From Gaiellasilicea sp963802765 (GTDB taxonomy: Bacteria > Actinomycetota > Thermoleophilia > Gaiellales > Gaiellaceae): a stretch of 64,000 bases of DNA. The notes under the pieces were generated by a model. The model saw only the letters and a list, made by a program, of their open reading frames with translations. It had not been told where the DNA came from and made no database searches. Below, in pieces: positions 1 to 10,542 of this stretch (the first letter of the stretch is position 1; each line of letters opens with the position of its first letter). Where the stretch lies: assembly GCA_963802765.1 (NCBI GenBank), contig CAWDJZ010000003.1, positions 228,370 through 292,369 on the forward strand, read 5' to 3'. A program made the position numbers and the translations under genes.

Positions 1-1454
<1,454 letters not shown>

Positions 1455-1458
<4 letters not shown>

Positions 1459-2261
1459 CGTGGCTTCCCGGCGTCGCTCTCCCGGGCTGCGACCTCGGCG
1501 AGCCGCTTGATCGTCGTCAGCCGTTCGTCCCACTCCTCCGCGACTCGTGCCAGCCAGCGCGTGGCGGCGTCGAGGCGCTCCGCGCGGACGGCGTAGCGCA
1601 CCTCGCGGCCCTCGCGCCTGCCTTCGACGAGGCCGGCTCGGTCGAGGACGGCGAGGTGCTTGGCGACCGCCTGTCGCGTCACGGGCAGCTCGGCGGCCAG
1701 GGCGGTGGCCGTTGCGTCGCCGTGGGCCAGGAGAGCGTCGAGGAGGCGGCGCCTGGTTGGGTCCGAGACCGCCGCCCAGAGCTCGTCCACCTCCTCGCGC
1801 GCTTCATCGCCTGCCGAGACGCCGGCCTGCTTCGACGCGTACTCGGCGAGCTCGCCGAGCTCGATCCGCCAGCCCTCCGTGTTCTCCTCGGCGTACTTCG
1901 CCTTCTCCGCCTCGGAGCCGTCGAGCTCGGTGAAGCCGCTCTCGACCACGCGCAGCCGGGTGCTCTCGCCCTCGCCGCTGAGGCTGAACTCGACGAGCGT
2001 CGAGTTGCCGGCGCGGGGCTCGGTGTCTGCCGGGCGTGACCAGCGAAACGCGAAGACATGCGGCGGCTCGACCTTCTCGACGCGCGCACGGAAGGAGCCG
2101 TACTCCTCCCACGTGAGAAGCGCTTCACCGCCGGGTCGCAAGTCGATCGCGGCCGAGTCGCCGAACCACGAACCGACATGCTCGGGCTCGGTCACGACCG
2201 CCCACACCACCTCCAGCGGCGCGTCGATCAGGATCTCACGTTCGATCCGATCCGGAACCAT
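1455..2261 (-). CDS. SRPBCC (AHSA1-like) domain fused to an ArsR-type winged helix
   Basis: A 268-residue protein. The ATG at 2261 is chosen because it follows AAGGAGG at a good Shine-Dalgarno distance. Residues 1 to about 140 form an SRPBCC/AHSA1-like ligand-binding fold (IEREILIDAPLEVVWAVVTEP...GSWFGD). Residues about 165-260 form an ArsR-family winged helix (AAVSDPTRRRLLDALL, then LPVTRQAVAKHLAVLDRAGLV). In many actinobacteria these are two adjacent genes; here they are one polypeptide with the DNA-binding half at the C-terminus. It sits minus-strand inside an otherwise co-directional housekeeping cluster. Two palindromes lie just upstream and suggest autoregulation. The ligand is unknown. 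Confidence 0.85.
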
Positions 2262-2279
2262 CTGAACCTCCTTTGTCGT

Positions 2280-2326
2280 GCAACGATTGGTTGCGCATAC
2301 TAGCAAAACATGCAACCAATGGTTGC
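2280..2326. promoter_or_regulatory. Paired palindromic operator candidate
   Basis: Two related inverted repeats lie between the SRPBCC-ArsR gene and hemW: GCAACGATTGGTTGC at 2280-2294 and GCAACCAATGGTTGC at 2312-2326. Their centres are 32 bp apart, about three helical turns, which suits cooperative binding of two dimers on one DNA face. The natural candidate to bind them is the divergently encoded ArsR-type regulator. The second copy overlaps the candidate hemW start codons, so hemW could also be affected. Binding is inferred. Confidence 0.6.
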
Positions 2327-3514
2327 TCCTCGTCGACGGGTCGCGCGCAACCCAGGGGTACACTCGACTCCGACCGAGGCACGTCGATCGATCGTTCGAG
2401 GGAGAGAGATTCCCGGAGCGCGCCACCTCTACGTCCACCTGCCCTTCTGCGCTCATCGCTGTGGCTACTGCGACTTCGTCACCGTCACGGGGGCAGAAGG
2501 CGAGCACGGCGACTACGTGGAAGCGCTCCTCGCCGAGCTCGAGGGCTCGAGCGGGCACACCTGGCGGACGAGGTCGAGACCGTCTTCGTCGGCGGCGGCA
2601 CGCCGACTTTCACCGAGCCCACCGCGCTCGCGCGGCTGCTCGCCGGCCTTCCCGCGGCGGCCGAGAAGACGGTGGAGGCGAATCCCGAGACGGTGACGCC
2701 GGAGCTCGCCGCGCTTCTGCGCGAGCATGGCGTCGATCGCATCTCGCTCGGCGCGCAGAGCTTCCAGGCGCGCCTGCTCGAAGTGCTCGAGCGGCGAGCG
2801 CGGCCGGAGCACGTGCGCAGTGCGGTCGCCACGCTGCGCGACGCCGGCTTCGACAACGTCTCGCTCGACCTCATCTACGGCATTCCCGGCCAGAGCGCCG
2901 ACGACCTCGAGCGCGACCTCGACGAGGCGCTCGCGCTCGAGCCGGAGCATCTCTCCTGCTACGAGCTCGAGGCCAAACCGGGGACCCGCTTCACGCACGC
3001 GTACGGAGCGGAGCTCGAGCGCCAGGCGGAGGCGATGGAGGACTACTTCGAGCGTGTCGTCGAGGTGCTCACGGGCGCCGGCTACCGCTGGTACGAGACG
3101 GCGAACTTCTGCCGCATGGACGCCGGGCGCGATCTTCGCGCTCGGCACAACCTGGCCTACTGGCTCGGCCGCGACTATCTCGGCATCGGCATCGGGGCCG
3201 TGTCGACCGTCGCGGGCCTGCGCTGGCGGAACGCACCGAGCCTGCCGCGCTACGTCGCGGCGCTGAGCCGGGGCGACCGACCCGCGCGCGAGCTCGAGCC
3301 GCTCGACGACGACGTGCAGGCGCGCGAGCGGCTGCTCCTCGGCCTCCGGCTCGACGAGCCGCTCGCGAGAGACGGCCTCGACGGCGCCGTCGACAGCGAT
3401 GCGCTCGCGCGGCTCGTTCGCGGCGGCCTCGTCGACGCGGCCGGCGACACGCTCGTGCTGACCCGGCGGGGCCGCTTTCTCGGCGGCGCGGTGACTGCGG
3501 AGCTCCTCTCGTAG
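2319..3514 (+). CDS. hemW: HemW-like radical SAM protein, one frameshift
   Basis: Related to oxygen-independent coproporphyrinogen oxidase; HemW-type members act as haem chaperones. The radical-SAM cluster motif CxxxCxxC is visible in FCAHRCGYCDF. Later family blocks include VFVGGGTPT, RISLGAQSF, DNVSLDLIYGIPGQ and the C-terminal winged region. A one-base loss (or net -1 shift) near 2557 separates the N-terminal part, with the cluster, from the rest; both parts translate cleanly. The start is uncertain: ATGs at 2310 and 2319 are in frame but lie in the putative operator, and no Shine-Dalgarno is visible. hrcA follows 12 nt downstream. The order lepA-hemW-hrcA-dnaJ is widely conserved. Confidence 0.88.
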
Positions 3515-3526
3515 AATTACCTGCAA

Positions 3527-4552
3527 ATGGCCGAGATCAGCGAGCGCAAGCGGGACCTCCTCAGACGCGTCGTCGAGGTGTACGTCGCCACCGGCGAGCC
3601 GGTCGGCTCGAGGACGCTCGTCGAGCGGTCCGGCCTGCCGCTGTCGGCGTCGACGGTGCGCCACGAGCTCGCCGAGCTCGAGTCGCTAGGCCTGCTCACC
3701 CACCCGCACACCTCGGCCGGGAGGGTCCCGACCGAGGACGGATACCGCTTCTACGCCGGCGAGGTGCTCGCCCGCCAGGAGTCGCGACCGGCCCGGTTCC
3801 CGCTCGACCTGAGCTCGATGCGAAGCGAGATCGAGGCGGCACTCCAGTCGACGACCGAGATGCTGAGCCAGGTGACGCGGCTGCTCGCGCTCGTCTCGGC
3901 GCCCGGCCTCGAGATCGCGACCGTACGGCACGTCGAAGTGCTCCTGTTGCAGCCGTCGGTCGTCATGGTCGTGACGATCACCTCCACCGGTGGCGTCGCG
4001 AAGAAGCTCGTCACCTTCGAGAACCCCGTTGATCCCGGGCTCGCCGCCTGGGCGAACGAGTACCTGAACGAGCGGCTTGTCGGCGTCGGGCTCGGCACGC
4101 ACCTCCTCCGTAGGCGGATCGACGATCCCGGCTTGACGCCGCGCGAGGTCGCGTTCCTCCACGCGGTCCGTCCCGCCTTCCTCGAGCTCGGCACGCCGAC
4201 CGCGCAGTCGCTGTACGTCGGTGGAGCCGCGTCGCTGCTCGACGACGTTCGCGCGGACGAGCTCGAGGCGTGCCACCGTCTTCTCTCCGTGCTGGAACAG
4301 CGCGCCGCCGTGCTTGAGCTGATGAGCGACGCCTTCGACGTGCGGCGCCCGTTCGTCCGCGTCGGTCTCGACCATCCCGGCCTGCACGATGTCGCGCTCG
4401 TCGGCGCGACCTACGGCCTGCCGACGAGGACGCTCGGCACCGTCGGGCTGCTCGGTCCCGTCCGGATGGACTACGACAAGGCGGTGCGCACGGTCCGGGC
4501 CGCGGCGTTCGAGCTCTCACGCCTGGTCGAGACCGCGTACGGCGAAGGCTAG
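3527..4552 (+). CDS. hrcA: Heat-inducible transcription repressor HrcA
   Basis: A 341-residue repressor of class I heat-shock genes. The N-terminal winged helix covers residues 1-75 (SERKRDLLRRVVEVYVATGEPVGSRTLVE) and carries the family signature SASTVRHELAELESLGLL. A GAF-like and dimerisation region follows, and the C-terminal block LLGPVRMDYDKAVRTVR is typical. TAGAAT lies 9 nt before the ATG, consistent with a leaderless or near-leaderless start. I saw no CIRCE operator upstream, so autoregulation is not shown. dnaJ begins 9 nt downstream. Confidence 0.95.
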   Translation: MAEISERKRDLLRRVVEVYVATGEPVGSRTLVERSGLPLSASTVRHELAELESLGLLTHPHTSAGRVPTEDGYRFYAGEVLARQESRPARFPLDLSSMRSEIEAALQSTTEMLSQVTRLLALVSAPGLEIATVRHVEVLLLQPSVVMVVTITSTGGVAKKLVTFENPVDPGLAAWANEYLNERLVGVGLGTHLLRRRIDDPGLTPREVAFLHAVRPAFLELGTPTAQSLYVGGAASLLDDVRADELEACHRLLSVLEQRAAVLELMSDAFDVRRPFVRVGLDHPGLHDVALVGATYGLPTRTLGTVGLLGPVRMDYDKAVRTVRAAAFELSRLVETAYGEG

Positions 4553-4561
4553 GCTTCTGCG

Positions 4562-5678
4562 ATGGCGACGGCGGAGCGCGATTACTACGAGCTGCTCGGA
4601 ATCGAGCGCACGGCCACCGAGGCGGAGGTCAAGAAGGCGTTTCGCCGGCTCGCGCGCGAGCTGCACCCGGACGTCTCGCAGGCGCCCGACGCACAGGAGC
4701 GCTTCCGGGCCGTCGCCGAGGCGTACGAGGTCCTCTCGAAGGCGGAGACGCGGCGGCTGTACGACCAGTACGGCCACGCCGGGCTGCGGCGCGGCGGCTA
4801 CGCGCCCTCCGACTTCGACTTCTCGAACCTGACCGACATCTTCTCGGCGTTCTTCGGCGACGACCTGTTCGCGCGCGACCGCGGCGGCCGGATGCGGGGC
4901 GGCGATGTCGGAGCCGCCGTCGCGATCGAGCTTGCGGAGGCGTATACGGGCGTCACGCAGGACCGTCACAGTGGAAGTCGCCGCCGCGTGCACGCACTGC
5001 GACGGCGACGGCGCCGAGCCGGGGTCCGAGCGTGTCACGTGTCAGACGTGCGCCGGCCGGGGGCAGCTGCGTCACGTGTCACGGAGCGTGTTCGGGGAGT
5101 TCGTTCGGACCCAGTCGTGCCCGACGTGCGGCGGCGCCGGCCGAGTCGTCGAGACGCCCTGCACCGCCTGCGCGGGCGAGGGGCGCGTGCTCGGGACGAA
5201 AGAGCTCGAGGTCGAGATCCCGGCCGGGATCCACGACGGACAGCGGATCCGGATGCGCGGCGAGGGCCACGCCGGCGCCAACGGGGGGCTTCCCGGCGAC
5301 GCGTACGTCGAGGTTCACGTCGCGCGCGATGCGCGATTCGAGCGCGACGGCGACGACATCCTCGCGTCCGTCGACCTCACGATCGTCCAGGCGGCCCGGG
5401 GCACGACGCTCACGATCCCCACGCTCGCGGGTGATGTCGAGCTCGAGTTCGAGCCGGGCACGCAGCCCGGCGAAGTGCGTGTGCTGCGCGGCAAGGGGAT
5501 GCCGTCGCTGCAACGGTCCGGCCGCGGCCACCACCGCGTGCTCGTCAACGTGGCCGTGCCGCGGCGTCTGACCGACGAGCAGCGCGAGCTGCTCGACCGC
5601 TTCGAGCAGCTCTCCGGCGAGGACACCTACCGACGCGACGAGAGCTTCTTCGAGAAGCTCCGCAGCGCGCTCCGCTGA
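4562..5678 (+). CDS. dnaJ: Chaperone DnaJ, one frameshift
   Basis: Hsp70 co-chaperone. The J domain is at residues 1-70 with HPD at 35-37. A short linker (DFDFSNLTDIFSAFFG) replaces the usual long G/F stretch. Four zinc-binding CxxCxGxG repeats follow (CTHCDGDG, CQTCAGRG, CPTCGGAG, CTACAGEG), then the substrate-binding C-terminal domains. An extra base near 4963 breaks the frame between the linker (AYTGVT) and the first zinc segment (RTVTVEV). Removing it gives a full-length DnaJ of about 372 residues. No dnaK or grpE is in the window, which agrees with the hrcA-dnaJ cluster being separate from dnaK. Confidence 0.93.
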
Positions 5679-5698
5679 GCCTTCTCCGCAAGGTCTCC

Positions 5699-6436
5699 GT
5701 GACTGTGCCGGCTGCGCGGGCCGAGGAGGCGCGTGCGGTCATGCTGGAGCTCTTCCCCGAGGGGTTCGAGGAGACCGGCGGTGAGAGCGGGCTCGAGCTC
5801 GTGGCCTACACGAACGCGGCCGGTGAGGAACGGATCTGGCAGGCGTTCGGCGGCGCCGCGACCGCCGACGTGGCCGACGACTGGGAGGACCGCTGGCGGC
5901 AGTTTCACAAGCCCGTCCGCGTCGGCAGTCTCTGGATCGGTCCGCCGTGGGAGAAGCCGGACGACGGCGCGATCGCGGTCGTGATCGACCCGGGCCGCGC
6001 CTTCGGCACGGGTGGCCATCCCACCACCCAGCTCTGCCTGGAGCTGCTCGCGGAGGAGGAGCGGGGGAGCGTGCTCGACGTCGGCTGCGGCTCGGGCGTC
6101 CTCGCGATCGCGGCGGCGAAGCTCGGCTTCGAGCCCGTCCTCGCCTTCGACTTCGACCCGCAGGCCGTCGAGGCGACGGAGCGCAACGCTGCGGACAACC
6201 GCGTCACCGTCGACGTTCGCCACGCGGATCTGCGGGAGGACGCGCTCTCCGAGACGGATCTCGCACTCGCCAACATCGCTGCGGATGCGGTGCTCGAGCT
6301 CGCGCCGCGGCTGCGCTCGCCGCGGGCGATCACCTCGGGCTACCTGCTCGCCGACGCGCCGCGGCTCGACGGGTACCGCGTCGAACGACGGATCGACGGC
6401 GGGGGTTGGGCCGCCGACCTGCACGTGCGCACGTAG
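5699..6436 (+). CDS. prmA: Ribosomal protein L11 methyltransferase PrmA
   Basis: A 245-residue SAM-dependent methyltransferase that modifies L11. The PrmA-specific segment DPGRAFGTGGHPTTQLCLELL is followed by motif I VLDVGCGSGVLAIAAAKLG and by LALANIAADAVLEL, the equivalent of the NILA motif. It starts with GTG 20 nt after dnaJ. Its place between dnaJ and mtaB matches many Gram-positive genomes and supports co-transcription. Confidence 0.93.
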   Translation: MTVPAARAEEARAVMLELFPEGFEETGGESGLELVAYTNAAGEERIWQAFGGAATADVADDWEDRWRQFHKPVRVGSLWIGPPWEKPDDGAIAVVIDPGRAFGTGGHPTTQLCLELLAEEERGSVLDVGCGSGVLAIAAAKLGFEPVLAFDFDPQAVEATERNAADNRVTVDVRHADLREDALSETDLALANIAADAVLELAPRLRSPRAITSGYLLADAPRLDGYRVERRIDGGGWAADLHVRT

Positions 6437-6466
6437 CGCCTCGGTTTCTCTAGCCTTTCCGGCTCG

Positions 6467-7774
6467 ATGGCGAGCTTCTCCGTCCGCTTTCTGGGCTGCA
6501 AGGTCTCGCAGACCGACGCCCAGGCCGTGCGGGAGCGGTTGCTCCGAGACGGGCACCACGAGGTCGCCGGCGGCGGCGACGTGGCCGTCGTCAACACCTG
6601 CTGCGTCACAAACGAGGGGCTGGCGAAGTCGCGCCAGGCCGCCTCGCGGGCGGCGCGCTCGCACGCGCGGGTTTACGTGACCGGCTGCGGCGCGCGCCTC
6701 TCGGACACCGCGTTCGCCGGCCTGCCCGAGAACGTGACCGTCGTGCCGGGCCAGATCGAGCAGGCGGTCGAGACGGTCGCCGGTGACGTGGGGGCGATCG
6801 GCTGCGTCCAGGCGGACGCGCGGCTCGACCGCGTGCGCGCGTTCGTGAAGATCCAGGATGGCTGCTCCTTCTCCTGCGCGTTCTGCGTCATCCCGCTGGT
6901 GCGCGGCGCCACCCGCAGCCGTAGCGCCGACGCAGTGCTCGGCGAGATCCGCCGTCGCGTCGCTCAGGGTCACCGCGAGATCGTTCTCACCGGTGTCAAC
7001 CTCGGCTGCTTCCGGGACCGCGCGGCCGGGATGACGCTCTCGGGACTGATCCGCGCCGCCGGAGCGATCGACGGCGTCGAGCGCCTGCGCCTCTCCTCGA
7101 TCGAGATCAACCACGTCGACGACGACCTCGTCGCCGCGCTCCACGAGACGCCCGTCGTCGGTCCGCACCTGCACGTGCCCCTCCAGTCGGGCGACGACGC
7201 GGTCCTGAAGGCGATGGCCCGCCGCTACACCGTCGAGACGTACCTGCGCAAGCTCGAGCCGCTCGCGGACTTCAACCTGACGGCGGATGTGATCGTCGGC
7301 TTCCCGGCCGAGGACGACGCCGCTTTCGAGCGCACGGTCGAGACCGTGCGCGCGGCGCGGCTGACGAAGGTGCACGTGTTCCCGTACTCGCCGCGGCCGG
7401 GCACGAGGACGGCCGCCGAGGACACCGTCCCGCCCGAGGTGAAGAAGGAGCGAAGCGCGCGCCTGCGAGCGCTCTCCGACGAGGCCTGCCGCGCCCGCTG
7501 GCAGGGGAAGATCGGGCGCGAGGACGTCGTCCTCGTCGACAGGCCCGGCCGTGGCTACGGCGCCGACTACTCGCCGTGGCTCGTCGACGGCCCCGTCGGC
7601 GAGCTCATCCCGGTGCGCGGGGCGGCCGTGACGGAGGAGGGGATCCTCGCTGCCGTAGCTCGGACGACTGTCTCTTCTGCCGGCTGTACCGCGAAGGCGA
7701 CCACGTCGCCGCGGAGGACGGCTTCGTCGCGATCCGCGACATCAACCCGCAGGCCGAGACGCACCTGCTCGTGA
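6467..7774 (+). CDS. mtaB: tRNA t6A37 methylthiotransferase MtaB
   Basis: A radical-SAM enzyme that converts t6A to ms2t6A at tRNA position 37. The N-terminal cluster ligands are in FLGCKVSQTD, NTCCVTN and YVTGCGA. The radical-SAM CxxxCxxC is in DGCSFSCAFCVIP. A TRAM-like C-terminal region ends near residue 398 (GELIPVRGAAVTEEGILAA). The frame stays open for about 40 further codons, but from about 7655 those codons overlap the HIT gene in another frame and look non-native. The true stop was probably lost to a small indel at the junction. Confidence 0.9.
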   Translation: MASFSVRFLGCKVSQTDAQAVRERLLRDGHHEVAGGGDVAVVNTCCVTNEGLAKSRQAASRAARSHARVYVTGCGARLSDTAFAGLPENVTVVPGQIEQAVETVAGDVGAIGCVQADARLDRVRAFVKIQDGCSFSCAFCVIPLVRGATRSRSADAVLGEIRRRVAQGHREIVLTGVNLGCFRDRAAGMTLSGLIRAAGAIDGVERLRLSSIEINHVDDDLVAALHETPVVGPHLHVPLQSGDDAVLKAMARRYTVETYLRKLEPLADFNLTADVIVGFPAEDDAAFERTVETVRAARLTKVHVFPYSPRPGTRTAAEDTVPPEVKKERSARLRALSDEACRARWQGKIGREDVVLVDRPGRGYGADYSPWLVDGPVGELIPVRGAAVTEEGILAAVARTTVSSAGCTAKATTSPRRTASSRSATSTRRPRRTCS

Positions 7775-7986
7775 TCCCGGAACGCCACGTCGAGACGTTC
7801 CGCGACGTCGCCGCGTTCCCGCCGGACGAGGCGAAACGGATGCTCGAGTTCGTCGCCGAGGTCGCCCGCGGGGCCGGCCTCGAGGACTACCGCGTGGTCG
7901 TCAACGTCGGCCCGGGCGGCGGTCAGACGATCTTCCATCTGCACTGGCACGTCCTGGGTGGGAAGATTCGCGGGATGCCGTCGTGA
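7657..7986 (+). CDS. HIT-family nucleotide hydrolase/transferase
   Basis: About 109 residues beginning SSDDCLFCRLYREGD, with the zinc/N-terminal CLFC element and the catalytic histidine triad in FHLHWHVLGGK. HIT proteins act on AMP-linked or dinucleotide substrates. No ATG, GTG or TTG is present at the expected N-terminus. The frame extends upstream to 7576 only through sequence that is mtaB in another frame. A lost base in the start region (GTAGC where GTGAGC would give a start) is plausible but unproven. It lies directly after mtaB and ahead of yqeY. Confidence 0.85.
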   Translation, partial: SSDDCLFCRLYREGDHVAAEDGFVAIRDINPQAETHLLVIPERHVETFRDVAAFPPDEAKRMLEFVAEVARGAGLEDYRVVVNVGPGGGQTIFHLHWHVLGGKIRGMPS

Positions 7987-7991
7987 GGGTC

Positions 7992-8087
7992 GCGCGCCTT
8001 CGGCTTGCTCCCGTGGGGGAAACCATGTTTCCCCCACGAGCCCCCTTCTTCTCACCTCGTGTGGGGGAACTTCCCGGTTCACCGACG
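7992..8087 (-). repeat. Intergenic hairpin repeat, family A, copy 1
   Basis: This fills most of the gap between the HIT gene and yqeY. Read on the minus strand it contains GAAGGGGGCTCG, then the hairpin GTGGGGGAAAC / GTTTCCCCCAC with a 3-nt loop (stem arms 8013-8023 and 8027-8037 on plus), then AGCCGAAGGCG. The same ordered blocks occur at 50281-50407. The stem differs between copies by a paired change (GTGGGGG/CCCCCAC versus GCGGGGG/CCCCCGC). It has no T-tract, so it is not a classic terminator. Confidence 0.7.
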
Positions 8088-8122
8088 CCCCCTCCCCTGC
8101 TCATGCGCCAAGGTAGTGGCGC

Positions 8123-8566
8123 ATGAGCCTCATCGCCGAGATCAAGGAGCAGCTCGCCGATGCGATGCGCGACAAGGACACGGCGCGCCGCGACACGCTG
8201 CGCCTGATCCTCGCCAGCCTCCAGGGGGCGGAGAAGGAGCTGCAGCGCGAGCTGCACGAGGACGAGGAGCTGCAGGTGCTCCAGCGCGAGCGCAAGCGGA
8301 GGCTGGAGGCCGCGGAGGCGTTCCGCGCGGGCGGCCGCGACGACCAGGCCGACAACGAGGAGGCCGAGCTCGAGGTGCTCGAGGAGTTCATGCCCGAGCC
8401 GCTCTCCGAGGATGAGATCGAAGAGATCGTCGACGACGTGATCGCCGAGGTCGGGGCGACGAGCATGCGCGACATCGGCCGCGTAATGGCGGACGTGATG
8501 CCGCAGGTCGCCGGCCGGGCGGACGGCTCCGCAGTGAGCCAGCTCGTGCGCGAAAAGCTCGCGTAG
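8123..8566 (+). CDS. GatB/YqeY-domain protein
   Basis: A 147-residue protein of the YqeY family, related to the tRNA-binding tail domain of the GatB amidotransferase subunit. It opens with MSLIAEIKEQLADAMRDKDTARRDTLRLIL and ends with GRVMADVMPQVAGRADGSAV...LVREKLA, both typical. The middle is a highly charged helical segment rich in Glu. A direct cellular role is not well established. It follows the HIT gene after an intergenic repeat. Confidence 0.88.
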   Translation: MSLIAEIKEQLADAMRDKDTARRDTLRLILASLQGAEKELQRELHEDEELQVLQRERKRRLEAAEAFRAGGRDDQADNEEAELEVLEEFMPEPLSEDEIEEIVDDVIAEVGATSMRDIGRVMADVMPQVAGRADGSAVSQLVREKLA

Positions 8567-8654
8567 CGCCGGCGGCGACGCGGCGTTCGACGCCGATCGC
8601 TCGGAGGCGTTCGCCGGGCACGTTCTCGACATCATCAACAAGGGCTCGCTCGCG

Positions 8655-9650
8655 TTGATGGTCTCGGTCGGCCATCGCACCGGGCTCTTGGACGCGCTGT
8701 CCGGCGCGGGGGAGGTGTCGAGCGACGAGCTGGCGCGTGCGGGAGGACTCGACGAGCGCTACGTCCGGGAGTGGCTTGCAGCGATGACGGCCGGCCGGAT
8801 CGTCGAATACGACCCCTCGAGCCGGCGCTACAGGCTTCCGGCCGAGCACGCAGTGTGGCTAACCCGGGCCGCGTCGCCGGACAACCTCGCCGTCACAGCG
8901 CAGTTCATCCCCCTACTCGCCACCGTAGAGGACGACGTGGTCGAGCGCTTCCGTGAAGGCGGCGGCGTTCCCTACGACCGCTACAGCCGCTTCCACGAGG
9001 TCATGGCCGAGGACAGCGGCCAGACCGTGCTCTCGTCGCTCTTCACCCACATCCTGCCGCTCGTCCCGGGCTTGGCGGACCGGCTCGAGGCCGGCGTCAG
9101 CGGCGCTCGACCTCGGCTGTGCCGCGGGCGAGCCCTCGTGAAGCTGGCCGAGCGCTTCCCGAGCAGCAGCTTCGTCGGCTACGACCTCTCGCAGGAGGCA
9201 ATTGCGTTTGCGGGCGGCCAGGCGGCCGAACGAGGGCTCGCGAACCTCGAGTTCGCCGTTCGCGATCTGAGCACCTTCGACGTCGATGCCGAGCCCGGCG
9301 CATTCGACTTCGTCATGACGTTCGACGCGGTGCACGACCAAGCCCGCCCGCTCGAGCTCCTGAAAGGGATCAGGCGCACCCTGGCGCCGGACGGCGTCTA
9401 CCTGATGCAGGACATCTATGCGTCGAGCAACCTCGAGGAGAACCTCGACCATGTTGCGGGGCCGTTCCTCTACACAGTGTCGACGATGCACTGCATGACG
9501 GTCTCGCTCGCGCAACGCGGCGAGGGTCTCGGGACGATGTGGGGCGAGCAGAAGGCGCGAGAGTTGCTGGAGGAGGCCGGCTTCGGCACGGTCGAGCTCC
9601 ACAGGCTCGACCACGACCCGATCAACGCGTACTTCGTCGTCCGTCCCTAG
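8655..9650 (+). CDS. Class I SAM methyltransferase with N-terminal winged helix, locally frameshifted
   Basis: The N-terminal helical/winged domain (TGLLDALSGAGEVSSDELARAGGLDERYVREWL) resembles the dimerisation domain of small-molecule O-methyltransferases. A Rossmann methyltransferase domain follows (FVMTFDAVHDQARPLELL, MQDIYAS). Motif I is garbled in the open frame (about 9105-9140). Reading +1 there gives ALDLGCAAG, so a compensating insertion/deletion pair is likely. The start shown is TTG, but good coding sequence continues upstream to about 8580 (DADRSEAFAGHVLDIINKG) without a usable start, so the N-terminus is probably also damaged. The substrate is unknown. Confidence 0.78.
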   Translation: MMVSVGHRTGLLDALSGAGEVSSDELARAGGLDERYVREWLAAMTAGRIVEYDPSSRRYRLPAEHAVWLTRAASPDNLAVTAQFIPLLATVEDDVVERFREGGGVPYDRYSRFHEVMAEDSGQTVLSSLFTHILPLVPGLADRLEAGVSGARPRLCRGRALVKLAERFPSSSFVGYDLSQEAIAFAGGQAAERGLANLEFAVRDLSTFDVDAEPGAFDFVMTFDAVHDQARPLELLKGIRRTLAPDGVYLMQDIYASSNLEENLDHVAGPFLYTVSTMHCMTVSLAQRGEGLGTMWGEQKARELLEEAGFGTVELHRLDHDPINAYFVVRP

Positions 9651-9690
9651 AACTCAGGATTCGGGGACGTCTGCCGCTACCCTGGTGCGC

Positions 9691-10542
9691 GTGAAACGAC
9701 TGCTCGCACTCCTGCCGCTCGTAGTCGTCCTCTGTGCGCTGCTCGTGCTGACGGGCTGCGGCTCCAAGGACGCGCTCACGCTCGATCCGGTCGCGTCCGC
9801 TGCGTCGAAGACGACCGAGGCCGGAAGCTCTCGCGTCGCGTTCGAGACGTCGATGCAGCTCTTCGGCAAGGACGTGTCGTTCACCGCCGACGGCCTTTTC
9901 GACTACGGCGACTCGACCGGCTCGATGACGCTCGATCTGGGGTCGATGCTGCCGCTCGCGGGCGTCGGCCAGTTCGAGCTTCGCATGGTCGACGAAAAGA
10001 TCTACATGCGCCTGCCGTCCCTGATGGGGCTGGGCCTGCCGACCGACAAGGAGTGGGTCTCGCTCGAGCCCGGCAAGGCGCTCGAGGGCGCGGGCTTCGG
10101 CGGTCTCGACCCGTCGAGCATGCAGCAGGATCCCGCCCAGCTGCTCCGCCTGCTGCGCGCCTCCAGCGAGGTGACCGCGGCGGGCACGGCGACGATCCGC
10201 GGCGTCGACACGACGCGCTACACGGCCAAGCTCGACCTCCGGAAGTCGATCGAGGCGAGTGCGGAGGAGCTCGAGCTGACGGCGGAGCAGCGCGCCCTGC
10301 TGCGCCAGGCCGCCGAGCAGCTGGTGGATCAGGTCGAGACCGACACGCTTCCGGTCGAGGTGTACGTCGACGACGACGGCCTCCTACGCAGGCTCGCGCT
10401 GGATCTGTCGCTGAGCGCCGAGGGCCAGCGGCTCTCCATGAAGCAGACGACGGACTTCTACGACTTCGGTGTCGACGTCGACGTGGAGGCTCCGCCTGCC
10501 TCGCAGGTCTTCGACGTGACGAAGCAGCTTCAGTCCGGCTAG
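9691..10542 (+). CDS. LppX/LprG-like lipoprotein
   Basis: A secreted lipoprotein of 283 residues. The signal peptide KRLLALLPLVVVLCALLV ends in the lipobox LTGC. The mature part resembles LolA-like mycobacterial lipoproteins such as LppX/LprG (DALTLDPVASAASKTTEAGS...GVDTTRYTAKLDL), which bind lipids or glycolipids at the outer face of the membrane. GTG at 9691 is preferred over GTG at 9685 because TACCCT sits 7 nt upstream, fitting leaderless initiation. The stop overlaps the convergent Clp-type gene at a shared CTAG. Confidence 0.75.
   Translation: MKRLLALLPLVVVLCALLVLTGCGSKDALTLDPVASAASKTTEAGSSRVAFETSMQLFGKDVSFTADGLFDYGDSTGSMTLDLGSMLPLAGVGQFELRMVDEKIYMRLPSLMGLGLPTDKEWVSLEPGKALEGAGFGGLDPSSMQQDPAQLLRLLRASSEVTAAGTATIRGVDTTRYTAKLDLRKSIEASAEELELTAEQRALLRQAAEQLVDQVETDTLPVEVYVDDDGLLRRLALDLSLSAEGQRLSMKQTTDFYDFGVDVDVEAPPASQVFDVTKQLQSG

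Noticed and set aside
3480..3527. CIRCE operator (HrcA binding site) ahead of hrcA
   Set aside because: No TTAGCACTC-N9-GAGTGCTAA-like inverted repeat is present between hemW and hrcA, nor ahead of dnaJ.
7655..7774. Native MtaB-HIT fusion protein
   Set aside because: The two domains are in different frames, and the extra MtaB codons are the HIT gene read out of frame; separate genes with a damaged junction fit better.
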